DNA from: Methanomicrobiales archaeon
GTDB lineage: Archaea; Halobacteriota; Methanomicrobia; Methanomicrobiales; Methanospirillaceae
Assembly: GCA_017883495.1 (NCBI GenBank)
Contig: JADGNL010000025.1
Coordinates: forward strand, 1 to 5,647
DNA length: 5,647 nucleotides
Direction of reading: 5' to 3'
The number at the start of each line of letters is the position of its first letter. Positions within the stretch are counted from its first letter, which is position 1. A program made the translations under genes and the position numbers. The notes beneath the pieces were generated by a model, which saw nothing but the letters and a program-made list of their open reading frames with translations, had not been told where the DNA came from and did not search any database. This document shows positions 1-5,545 of the stretch, piece after piece.

Positions 1-571
1 CCCCGTCCATCGGCCGGAAGAGCCGCGTGTCCACCCCGTTCGTGATCAGCCCCGCGTCGTACCCGAGCCCGGCGAGCTTGTCCACGAGCCCGGGCGAGAC
101 CGTCGTGATCCGGTCCGAACGGTCCAGGTTGTACTTCACGATCTCGAGGACCGACCGCCGGATCACGCGCTGGAGCGCCGGGTTGTCGTAGTAGGCCGCG
201 GCCGAGTCGGGGAACCAGTCCTTGAGGTCGAAGAGGACCGGCACGTTCTGCCGCCGGGCCGCGTTGATCACGGCCGCGCCGGCGAGCACGTGGGCCGCGA
301 CGACGACGTCGATCTTCTCCTCGCGGATCACTTTAGAGAGCACCCGGTAGTGCTCGGGCGCGTTCAGGGTGTAATGGAGGAGCGGGCTCCGGACCGAGAA
401 CCGGGTCGCCTCGTGGACGTGCAGCAGCGTCGGCCTCTCGGGGGCGCGGCTCACGTGGAAGTGGGGGACGTGGACCTCGTGCCTCGTCGCGAGTTCCTCG
501 AAGATGTAGTGGTGGCGCGACGGCACCGGGTGGTGGATGTAGTCCTGGGTCGAGACGAGCAGGATCCGCAT
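1..571 (-). CDS. Family 4 glycosyltransferase, N-terminal part (cut by the window edge)
   Basis: The first 190 codons of a GT-B fold glycosyltransferase are visible; the C-terminal nucleotide-sugar domain and the stop lie outside the window. The protein opens with MRILLVSTQDYIHHPVPSRH, a beta strand plus loop typical of GT4 N-terminal Rossmann domains. A second hydrophobic strand (about residues 87-101, IDVVVAAHVLAGAAV) is followed by VPVLFDLKDWFPDS (110-123) and SDRITTVSPGLVDKL (152-166). LITNGVDTRLFRP (175-187) is the GT4 signature at the inter-domain hinge. The family transfers sugars from activated donors to lipids, glycans or proteins at the cytoplasmic membrane face; the substrate cannot be read here. 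ATG at 571 is the only good start. No convincing Shine-Dalgarno site lies before it. It sits 57 nt after fprA1, with a hairpin/T-tract between, so it may have its own weak promoter. A decayed copy of its 5' end lies at about 2121-2298. Family call is firm; specific function unknown. Confidence 0.88.
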   Translation of the reverse strand, partial: MRILLVSTQDYIHHPVPSRHHYIFEELATRHEVHVPHFHVSRAPERPTLLHVHEATRFSVRSPLLHYTLNAPEHYRVLSKVIREEKIDVVVAAHVLAGAAVINAARRQNVPVLFDLKDWFPDSAAAYYDNPALQRVIRRSVLEIVKYNLDRSDRITTVSPGLVDKLAGLGYDAGLITNGVDTRLFRPMDG

Positions 572-618
572 GTTCGGAAGAGATCGGCCCGCATCCGCAA
601 TGAAGATCTCGGAATGAG

Positions 619-645
619 AAAAGGGAGGTCAGGCCGGCCCGACCC
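619..645 (-). terminator. Hairpin plus T-tract at the end of fprA1
   Basis: On the minus strand an inverted repeat (626-645, loop CCGG, 8 pairs including two G-T wobbles) overlaps the last codons and stop of fprA1. It is followed by TCCC and four T (619-622). The same structure occurs at the end of the second fprA copy. This looks like a terminator or 3'-end-stabilising element. Archaeal termination depends mainly on the T-tract, and this one is short, so read-through into the glycosyltransferase is possible. Confidence 0.5.
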
Positions 646-1828
646 AGTCGGCCGCCGAGGCCGCGTGCCGGTCGCGGATCGCGTCTGCGAGGGCCGCGAT
701 CGCCTCCTGCGCCTCGGACGACGGGAAGCCCTTCACCTGGACCGGCTCGAGAAACTCGACCTTGAGCTGGCCGAGCATCCCCTTCAGGGTATCGACGGTC
801 TTGCCGCCCCAGCCGTAGCTCGTCATCACCGTCGCGAACCGGGCCTTCGGCTTGAGCGCATTCGCGAGATACGCGGCCGTCACGGCAACGGGGTGCGGGC
901 CGAAGAGCACGGTCGGGGCCGCGATCACGATCGTGGCCGGGTCGACGAGCGCCAGGGCCAGGTCGCCGAGGTCGGTCGAGGGCAGGTGGAACTGCCGCAC
1001 CCGGACCCCCCGGTCGATCAGGGCGTTGACCAGGTGGTCGACCATGGCCCGGGTCGAGCCGTGCATGGAGGCGTACGCGATCACGACCTCGTTCTTCACC
1101 TCGTCCGAGATCCAGTCGTCGTATGCGGCCAGCACGACCTCGGGCTCGTCATAGAGCGGGCCGTGGCTCGGGCAGATGATCGCCGGGTTCAGGCCGCGCA
1201 CCTTCTCGAGGTACCCCTTGATGCTGTTCCGGAACGGCATCATGATCTCGCCGTAGTAGCGCTTGGCCAGGCGGTACCACTCGAACCGGTCGCGGAGGAA
1301 GAGGTCGCTCGTCGCGAGGTGGGCGCCGAAGAGGTCGCACGAGAAGAGGACCCGCTCCTCGCGGAGAAAGGTCAGCATCGTGTCCGGCCAGTGGACCCAG
1401 GGAGTGATCAAAAACTCGAGCGTCTTGTCGCCGAGCGAGAGCGTCTCCCTGTCCCCGACGACCTTGATCCGCTCCTCCGGGATCCCGTGGAACGCGACCA
1501 GGAGGTCCCTGCAGACCTTGTTCGTCACCACGGTCGCCCCGGCGTACATCTCGAGCAGGAGCGGCACCATCCCCGAGTGGTCCTGCTCGGCGTGGTTGAC
1601 CACGATGTAGTCGATCCTGTCGGCCGCGGCCCGGAAGAGGTTGGTCATCAGGGCCATCTCCATCGAGGTGTCGACCGCGTCGATAAGGGCGGTCTTCTCC
1701 GAGCCCCGGACAAGGAACGCGTTGTAGCTCGTCCCTTCGGGGAGCGGGATCAGGTCGTCGAAGAGCCGCCGGTCCCAGTCGATCGCGCCGACCGAGAGGA
1801 CGCCGGGAGCCACTGTTCGCACGCTCAT
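629..1828 (-). CDS. fprA: FprA, flavodiiron protein (F420H2 oxidase / rubredoxin:O2 oxidoreductase type), intact copy
   Basis: A 399-aa cytoplasmic class A flavodiiron protein. The N-terminal metallo-beta-lactamase-like domain (about 1-245) carries every di-iron ligand: H79, E81, D83 with H84 in NHAEQDHSG, H146 in PWVHWPDTM, D165 in FSCDLFGAH and H222 in CPSHGPL. A flavodoxin-like domain (about 247-385) binds FMN through the phosphate loop SMHGST (254-259); SYGWGGK (337-343) probably forms part of the second FMN loop. In methanogens FprA oxidises F420H2 and reduces O2 to water; in related enzymes rubredoxin is the electron donor. The rubredoxin gene ends 10 nt upstream, which suggests co-transcription and a partnership. 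ATG at 1828 is preceded by a GAGG-like ribosome site overlapping the rub1 stop. The length matches the family norm and no key residue is missing. A second copy about 1.73 kb away is interrupted by two stop codons, so this is probably the working enzyme. Confidence 0.96.
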   Translation of the reverse strand: MSVRTVAPGVLSVGAIDWDRRLFDDLIPLPEGTSYNAFLVRGSEKTALIDAVDTSMEMALMTNLFRAAADRIDYIVVNHAEQDHSGMVPLLLEMYAGATVVTNKVCRDLLVAFHGIPEERIKVVGDRETLSLGDKTLEFLITPWVHWPDTMLTFLREERVLFSCDLFGAHLATSDLFLRDRFEWYRLAKRYYGEIMMPFRNSIKGYLEKVRGLNPAIICPSHGPLYDEPEVVLAAYDDWISDEVKNEVVIAYASMHGSTRAMVDHLVNALIDRGVRVRQFHLPSTDLGDLALALVDPATIVIAAPTVLFGPHPVAVTAAYLANALKPKARFATVMTSYGWGGKTVDTLKGMLGQLKVEFLEPVQVKGFPSSEAQEAIAALADAIRDRHAASAADWVGPA

Positions 1829-1838
1829 GGCAGGTCCC

Positions 1839-2015
1839 TCACTTCTCCCGGAACATCGTCTTCGCCGCGCCGCAGACCGGGCAGACCCAGTCGTCGGGGA
1901 GGTCGGCGAACGCGACCCCCGGGGCGATTCCCTGCGCGGGCTCGCCGACGGTCGGGTCGTAGATGTGGCCGCAGATCGTGCAGATATAGGGTTTCATGGA
2001 GGCGTCGTCTGCCAT
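1839..2015 (-). CDS. rub: Rubredoxin, copy 1
   Basis: A 58-aa rubredoxin with one Fe(Cys)4 site: C12 and C15 in [10 protein letters not shown], and C45 and C48 in [10 protein letters not shown]. The conserved aromatic and glycine positions (Y19, D20, P21, G33, W43) are present. It is a small cytoplasmic one-electron carrier, and its position 10 nt before fprA1 points to a role as electron donor to the flavodiiron protein or in the same oxygen-stress response. I chose ATG at 2015 over the inner ATG at 1997. The outer ATG lies about 26 nt from the TATA centre, the expected transcription start, so the message would be leaderless, and the other rubredoxin aligns from the same point with the same 58-aa length. 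No Shine-Dalgarno sequence lies before either ATG. Confidence 0.93.
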   Translation of the reverse strand: MADDASMKPYICTICGHIYDPTVGEPAQGIAPGVAFADLPDDWVCPVCGAAKTMFREK

Positions 2016-2035
2016 GCCGTCTGCGTCGACCGCGT

Positions 2036-2048
2036 CCTATTTATGAAT
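2036..2048 (-). promoter_or_regulatory. Archaeal TATA box for rub1-fprA1
   Basis: Minus-strand ATTCATAAATAGG is an A/T-rich island in very G+C-rich DNA and fits an archaeal TATA element. Its centre is about 26 nt before the rub1 ATG, so transcription should start at or next to that ATG. A nearly identical element at 3765-3777 precedes rub2 at almost the same distance. The box also spells the last codons (I-H-K-stop) of a leftover fragment of the DUF4276-like gene. No clear BRE is visible. Confidence 0.7.
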
Positions 2049-2090
2049 TGCTCCGAAGCGGCGGAGGAAGAACGCGAGCGACCGATTCGG
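2037..2090 (-). pseudogene. 3'-end remnant of the DUF4276-like gene
   Basis: The minus strand encodes NRSLAFFLRRFGAIHK and a stop, matching the C-terminus [16 protein letters not shown] of the intact gene at 3766-4293 (12 of 16 residues identical). The rest of that gene is absent here; the upstream sequence instead resembles a glycosyltransferase 5' end. It is best read as the tail of the DUF4276-like gene carried along by tandem duplication. Its lasting value is likely the TATA box in its final codons. The exact boundary lies somewhere in 2087-2120. Confidence 0.75.
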
Positions 2091-2120
2091 TCCGGCACGA
2101 AGGTCTCGTCGAGCACGCAC

Positions 2121-2298
2121 GGCGCGTTCAGGGCGGCGTGGAAGGGCGGGCTCTCGATCCCGAGCGGGTTGCCTCGTGGAGCCGACGGCGTGTCTCCCGC
2201 ATGGTGGGCGCGCGGCTCCCGCTGGTGAAGATGCAGTGGTGGCGCGACGGCACAGGGTGGTGAATGCAGTCCCGGGTCGAGACGAGCGGGATCCGCAT
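2121..2298 (-). pseudogene. Decayed 5' fragment of the glycosyltransferase gene
   Basis: Starting at ATG 2298, the minus strand reads MRIPLVSTRDCIHHPVPSRH, almost the same as the intact glycosyltransferase at 571. After about 24 codons a deletion of roughly 39 bases and further small indels destroy the frame. Isolated matches persist, such as LHEATR (against VHEATR) and the DNA around CTGAACGCGCC near 2121-2132. Nothing past about residue 71 of the parent is represented. It sits downstream of the second fprA copy exactly as the real gene sits downstream of fprA1. It cannot make a working enzyme. Confidence 0.85.
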
Positions 2299-2345
2299 GT
2301 CCGGACGTGCTCGGTCCGCATCCGCAATGAATATCCGGGAACGAG

Positions 2346-2371
2346 AAAAATGGGTCAGGCCGACCTGACCC
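2346..2371 (-). terminator. Perfect hairpin plus five T at the end of fprA copy 2
   Basis: GGGTCAGG and CCTGACCC form a perfect 8-bp stem around a TCGG loop (2352-2371). One A later, five T follow on the minus strand (2346-2350). The fprA stop codon lies inside the second arm. The counterpart at 619-645 keeps the structure with G-T wobbles, so both units seem to end at the same signal. It is likely a transcription terminator or 3' stability element. Confidence 0.6.
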
Positions 2372-3554
2372 AGTTGGCCGTCGAGGCCGCGTGCCGGTCG
2401 CGGATCGCGTCCGCGAGCGCCGCTATCGCCTCCTGCGTTTCGGGGGCCGGGAAGCCCTTCACCTGGACCGGATCGAGGAACTCGACCTTGAGGTGGCCGA
2501 GCATCCCTTTCAGGGTCTCCACGGTCGTGCCGCCTCAGCCGTAGCTTGTCATCACCGTCGCGAACCGGGCCTTCGGCCGGAGCGCGTTCGCGAGGTACGT
2601 CGCCTCGATCACCCCGGGGTGCGGACCGAAGAGCACGGTCGGCGCCGCGATCACGATCGTGGCCGCGTCCACGAGCGCCATGGCGAGGTCGCCGAGGTCG
2701 ATCGAGGTCAGGTGGAACTGCCGGACACCGACACCGCGGTCGATCAGGGCATCGACCAGGTGGTCGACCATGACCTTCGTCGAGCCATGCATGGAGACGT
2801 AGGCGATCACGACCTCGTTCTTCACCTCGTCCGAGACCCAGTCGTCGTACGCGGCCAGCACGACCTCCGGCTCGTCGAAGAGCGGGCCATGGCTCGGGCA
2901 GATCAGCTTCGGCTCGAGCCCGCGCACCTTCTCGAGGTAGCCCTTGATGCTGTTCCGGAACGGCATCATGATCTCGGCATAGTAGCGCTTGGCCGCCCGG
3001 TACCACTCGACCCGGTCCCGGACGAAGAGGTCGCTGGTTGCGATGTGGGCGCCGAAGAGGTCGCACGAGAAGAGGACCCGATCCTCGCGGAGGTAGGTCA
3101 GCATCGTGTCCGGCCAATGGACCCAGGGTGTGATCAGGAACTCGAGCGTCTTGTCGCCGAGCGAGAGGGTCTCCCGATCGCCGACGACCTGGAACCGCTC
3201 CTCGGGGATCCCGTGAAATGCTACGAGGAGGTCCCTGCAGACCTTGTTCGTCACCACGGTCGCCCCGGCGTACATCTCGAGCAGGAGCGGCACGAGGCCC
3301 GAGTGATCCTGCTCGGCGTGGTTGACCACGATGTAGTCGATCCGGTCCGCCTCGGCCCGCAAGAGGTTGGTCATCAGGGTCGTCTCCATCGAAGGATCGA
3401 CCGCGTCGATCAGGGCGACCTTCTCCGAGCCCCGGACCAGGAACGCGTTGTAACTCGTCCCTTAGGGGAGCGGGGTCAGGTCCTCAAAGAGCCGCCGGTC
3501 CCAGTCGATCGCGCCGACCGACTGGACGCCGGGGGCGACGTTCCGCACAGCCAT
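2355..3554 (-). pseudogene. fprA: fprA copy 2, interrupted by two in-frame stop codons
   Basis: Read through its stops, this frame is exactly as long as fprA1 (400 codons with stop) and needs no indel, with about 86% identity by eye. Codon 31, Glu (GAA) in copy 1, is TAA (3462-3464). Codon 340, the Trp (TGG) of SYGWGG in the FMN domain, is TGA (2535-2537). All di-iron ligands remain: the HAEQDH motif, WVHWPD, SCDLFG and PSHGPL. The ATG at 3554 follows the rub2 stop by 12 nt and has a good ribosome site (GAGGTGA overlapping that stop). An internal ATG at 3389 could give a 284-aa piece lacking about 55 N-terminal residues and the last 60 of the flavodoxin domain; this is unlikely to be functional. 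Recent nonsense inactivation of a formerly selected duplicate is the simplest reading. Sequencing error or recoding are less likely alternatives. Confidence 0.88.
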
Positions 3555-3566
3555 CGCTCCGTCACC

Positions 3567-3743
3567 TCAGATCTCGATGAACCGGGATTTCACGGCGCGG
3601 CACCTCGGGCAGACCCAGTCCTCGGGGAGGTCGGTGAACGCAACGCCGGGGTCGATCCCGCCCCGGGAGTCGCCCGAGGCCGGGTCGTAGATGTAGCCGC
3701 AGACTGTGCACTTCATACGCTTGAGTGCGGTTGTGGGAGCCAT
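3567..3743 (-). CDS. rub: Rubredoxin, copy 2
   Basis: A 58-aa rubredoxin with C12/C15 in [10 protein letters not shown] and C45/C48 in [10 protein letters not shown], so all four iron ligands are present. It aligns without gaps to rub1 from ATG 3743. That start is about 27 nt from the TATA centre and so is probably leaderless. The reading frame stays open upstream to an ATG at 3785, but that stretch contains the TATA box and the end of the previous gene, so it is not translated as rubredoxin. The glycine that normally follows the second cysteine pair (G49 in rub1) is Arg here, which may alter the loop and redox potential. The fprA copy it leads into is nonsense-mutated, so rub2 may now be an orphan electron carrier. 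Confidence 0.88.
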   Translation of the reverse strand: MAPTTALKRMKCTVCGYIYDPASGDSRGGIDPGVAFTDLPEDWVCPRCRAVKSRFIEI

Positions 3744-3764
3744 GCCGGATCCGTCGGCCCCGGG

Positions 3765-3777
3765 TCTATTTATGAAT
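3765..3777 (-). promoter_or_regulatory. Archaeal TATA box for rub2, overlapping the end of the DUF4276-like gene
   Basis: Minus-strand ATTCATAAATAGA matches the rub1 element at 12 of 13 positions. It includes the last codons and the TAG stop of the DUF4276-like gene. Its centre is about 27 nt before ATG 3743. The rubredoxin unit therefore probably has its own promoter, even though only 22 nt separate it from the gene ahead. Confidence 0.7.
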
Positions 3778-4293
3778 GCCTGCAAATCTGGACAGGAAGA
3801 AACCGAGCGACCGATTCCGTTCGGTCCCGCGGTCGAGCGAGTACCCGTCGAGGAGGTCGAGCATGAACCCGACGCGCGAGACGTACCGGCGCGGGACCAG
3901 GGCGTTGAATGCCTCCTTGGTCACCTCGTCGGTCGATGAGAGGGGCAGGACGCCCGACCCGGCGAGAAAGCCGTCGTCGGCGCCGGCCAGGTACCACGAC
4001 TCGATCTCCATGACCACGACCGCGATCGCCCCCGGCTCGGCCTCGGCGAACCGGGCGAGGACCACCCGCTTCTTGGCCCGCACGGACGGCGCGGTGTCGA
4101 TGTCCGCGACGATCACGTACGCCTCGCCGAGCCGGGCGAAGCCCCGCAGCAGATTGTCGACCGCGGTCCGCCGCAGGCAGGCATACGGGACCAGCCGGAC
4201 GGCGCCGTAGCGCTCCTTCAGGAGCGGGACGAGGACGCGCTCGAAGAACCGGACGTCGTCCGACCCCTCGACCAGGACGTTCAGGCGGGTCAT
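3766..4293 (-). CDS. Small TOPRIM/DUF4276-like protein, likely partner of the upstream ATPase
   Basis: A 175-aa protein. [22 protein letters not shown] (4-25) resembles the first strand and helix of TOPRIM-type nucleases, with the acidic residue E9 followed by a glycine. AYVIVADID (58-66) gives a second strand ending in D64-x-D66. [13 protein letters not shown] (92-104) matches the E-x-W-hydrophobic motif I associate with DUF4276-type proteins. These acidic residues would bind divalent metal if it is a nuclease. It starts 4 nt after the stop of the AAA ATPase, so the two are probably translationally coupled. ATPase plus separate TOPRIM subunit resembles split OLD-like and PARIS-type anti-phage systems. 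Family assignment is from motif memory; nuclease activity and a defence role are inference. Its last codons double as the rub2 promoter, and a copy of its tail survives at 2037-2090. Confidence 0.72.
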   Translation of the reverse strand: MTRLNVLVEGSDDVRFFERVLVPLLKERYGAVRLVPYACLRRTAVDNLLRGFARLGEAYVIVADIDTAPSVRAKKRVVLARFAEAEPGAIAVVVMEIESWYLAGADDGFLAGSGVLPLSSTDEVTKEAFNALVPRRYVSRVGFMLDLLDGYSLDRGTERNRSLGFFLSRFAGIHK

Positions 4294-4297
4294 GCGA

Positions 4298-5509
4298 TCA
4301 GAGGAGATCCGCGAGGAAGAGTTCGTCGAGGCCGACCTCCTCCTCGAGGAAGGTCCGGACCTCGGTGCTGTCCGCGGGCAGGGTGAGGACCGAGAAGCCG
4401 TCCTTGTCGCGCGAGACCAGGCAGACGTCCTCGACCGGCGCGTGCCGGAGGACGGCCGGGTGCTGGGTCGAGACGAGCAGGGGCTGGACGGCGGACGCGT
4501 CCCGCATCAGCCCGACCAGCCGGCCGACCACGAGGGGATGGAGGCGCGCCACCGGCTCCTCGAAGATCGCGAGCTCGCGCGGACTGAAGAAGAGCGCGAT
4601 CAGGAGGGCGAAGAGTTCGACCGTCCCGCTCGAGAGGGCCTCGGCCGGGAGGTATCTCCCCGGCGCGTAGACCTCGGCCACCCTGATCTCCGGCGCGCCG
4701 CCCGGGCCGTCGCCGACCGCAACGTCCTCGACGAACGGGAGGAGGTCGCGGAGCAGGGCGAGGAACTGCTGCCGGCTGTCGGGGTGGGCGAGGACGCGCC
4801 CGAGCGCGATCGCCGCGTTCGACCCGTCCTCCGTGAGCTCGGCCGCGCCCGTGCGCAGGTCGAGCCGCGCGCTCAGACGGGGGGCGAACTCGTAGCAGCT
4901 GATCAGCGCGAGCGCCCGCCGCACGAGGCCCATGGGGTAGAGCGTGGGCGACTCGAGCATCAGGGCGTTCGGCCCGAGCCGGGCCTCGCGGAGGGCCGGC
5001 GGCAGGAAGACGGCCTCGGCGATCCCCGGCGGCAGGTCGACGGCGTACCGGAGCCGGTCGCCCTCGTGGACGATCTCCACCAAGCCCGGGGCCGGCGGTT
5101 CGCCCGGGGCCCTTACCGTGAAGCGCATGACGAACCGGTCCTCGCGCACCTCGGCGCGCTCGTTGCATCCGAGGGCGAACGCATACGTGCAGACACCCGG
5201 CGCGATCTCGATCCGGCGACCGTCGGGGAGAGAGAGCGCCGACATCTCGACCGGCAGGGTCAGCTCGACCTCGATCCCGAGGTCGCGCCCGCAGGCGAGC
5301 CCAGCGTTCTGGAGATAGGCGAGGCCGCCCTGGAGCGAGATCGCGTTCGCGAGCCCCGAGCGCGCTATGTCGCGAAGGAAGAGGAACCCGTGGATAAGGT
5401 TCGACTTGCCCGCGGCGTTCCGCCCGATGAGGAGCAGGAAGGGCCGGAGTCGGAGCTCCGCCTCGCGAAACGAGCGGAAGTTCCGCAGGGTCAGGGCCGT
5501 GATCGCCAT
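4298..5509 (-). CDS. AAA/ABC-type ATPase (AAA_15/AAA_21, OLD/RecF-like)
   Basis: A 403-aa ATPase of the SMC/RecF/OLD class. The N-terminus ALTLRNFRSFREAEL (5-19) is the usual first strand with the N-F-R-S-F motif. Walker A is GRNAAGKSN (29-37). The ABC-like signature is LSSGTVELFALL (292-303). Walker B is ELAIFEEPVARLHP (312-325), with E317-E318 where most relatives have D-E. The switch histidine is in STQHP (347-351). The middle (about 70-280) is poorly conserved and lacks the long coiled coil of SMC proteins. No TOPRIM domain is fused at the C-terminus; instead a TOPRIM-like protein is encoded 4 nt downstream. Such pairs often act in phage defence or DNA repair, with the ATPase as sensor or regulator of the nuclease subunit; that role is inferred. 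ATG 5509 is chosen because the NFRSF motif follows directly. No strong ribosome site or TATA box is seen before it, so it may be co-transcribed with the gene ending at 5546. Confidence 0.87.
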   Translation of the reverse strand: MAITALTLRNFRSFREAELRLRPFLLLIGRNAAGKSNLIHGFLFLRDIARSGLANAISLQGGLAYLQNAGLACGRDLGIEVELTLPVEMSALSLPDGRRIEIAPGVCTYAFALGCNERAEVREDRFVMRFTVRAPGEPPAPGLVEIVHEGDRLRYAVDLPPGIAEAVFLPPALREARLGPNALMLESPTLYPMGLVRRALALISCYEFAPRLSARLDLRTGAAELTEDGSNAAIALGRVLAHPDSRQQFLALLRDLLPFVEDVAVGDGPGGAPEIRVAEVYAPGRYLPAEALSSGTVELFALLIALFFSPRELAIFEEPVARLHPLVVGRLVGLMRDASAVQPLLVSTQHPAVLRHAPVEDVCLVSRDKDGFSVLTLPADSTEVRTFLEEEVGLDELFLADLL

Positions 5510-5545
5510 CGCTTCGGATCTCGGCGGGCTCCGACTTGATGCTTC

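Larger units (their letters stand above)
357..2090 (-). repeat. Tandem duplication, left (intact) copy
   Basis: One of two adjacent direct repeats with a period of about 1,727 bp. It contains the DUF4276-like 3' tail, TATA box, rub1, fprA1, hairpin and the first about 71 codons of the glycosyltransferase. Paired landmarks in the right copy are offset by 1,726-1,729 bp throughout. Outer limits are approximate because similarity fades at both ends. Confidence 0.85.
2121..3818 (-). repeat. Tandem duplication, right (decaying) copy
   Basis: This copy contains the DUF4276-like gene's own 3' end, TATA box, rub2, nonsense-mutated fprA, hairpin and the broken glycosyltransferase fragment. No transposase, inverted terminal repeat or target-site duplication is visible at the edges, so unequal recombination or replication slippage is likelier than transposition. 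The join between copies falls in 2087-2120. Confidence 0.85.

Noticed and set aside
290..2263. 657-codon open frame on the plus strand
   Set aside because: Antisense to fprA1, rub1 and both glycosyltransferase sequences. Its product is a low-complexity mix of R, D, E, V and H, typical of the reverse complement of high-GC coding DNA.
2128..3117. 329-codon minus-strand frame crossing the fprA2/glycosyltransferase fragment boundary
   Set aside because: It is out of frame with fprA for most of its length and Arg/Pro/Gly-rich. Only its C-terminal part coincides with the glycosyltransferase fragment, so it is not a real fusion protein.
2355..3554. Selenocysteine or pyrrolysine recoding of the stops in fprA copy 2
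   Set aside because: The codons are TAA at a Glu position and TGA at a Trp position. Pyrrolysine uses TAG, and a selenocysteine would not replace a structural Trp. No SECIS-like element was recognised.
357..3818. Composite transposon or IS-mediated origin of the duplication
   Set aside because: No transposase, terminal inverted repeats or target-site duplication could be seen at either end or at the join.
2391..3866. 491-codon open frame on the plus strand
   Set aside because: Antisense to fprA copy 2 and rub2; its composition resembles the plus-strand frame opposite fprA1. It exists because its mirror gene kept high G+C third positions.
4292..5539. 415-codon open frame on the plus strand, and a 292-codon frame on the minus strand at 4290-5168
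   Set aside because: Both are shadows of the ATPase gene, whose own frame carries complete Walker A, signature and Walker B motifs.
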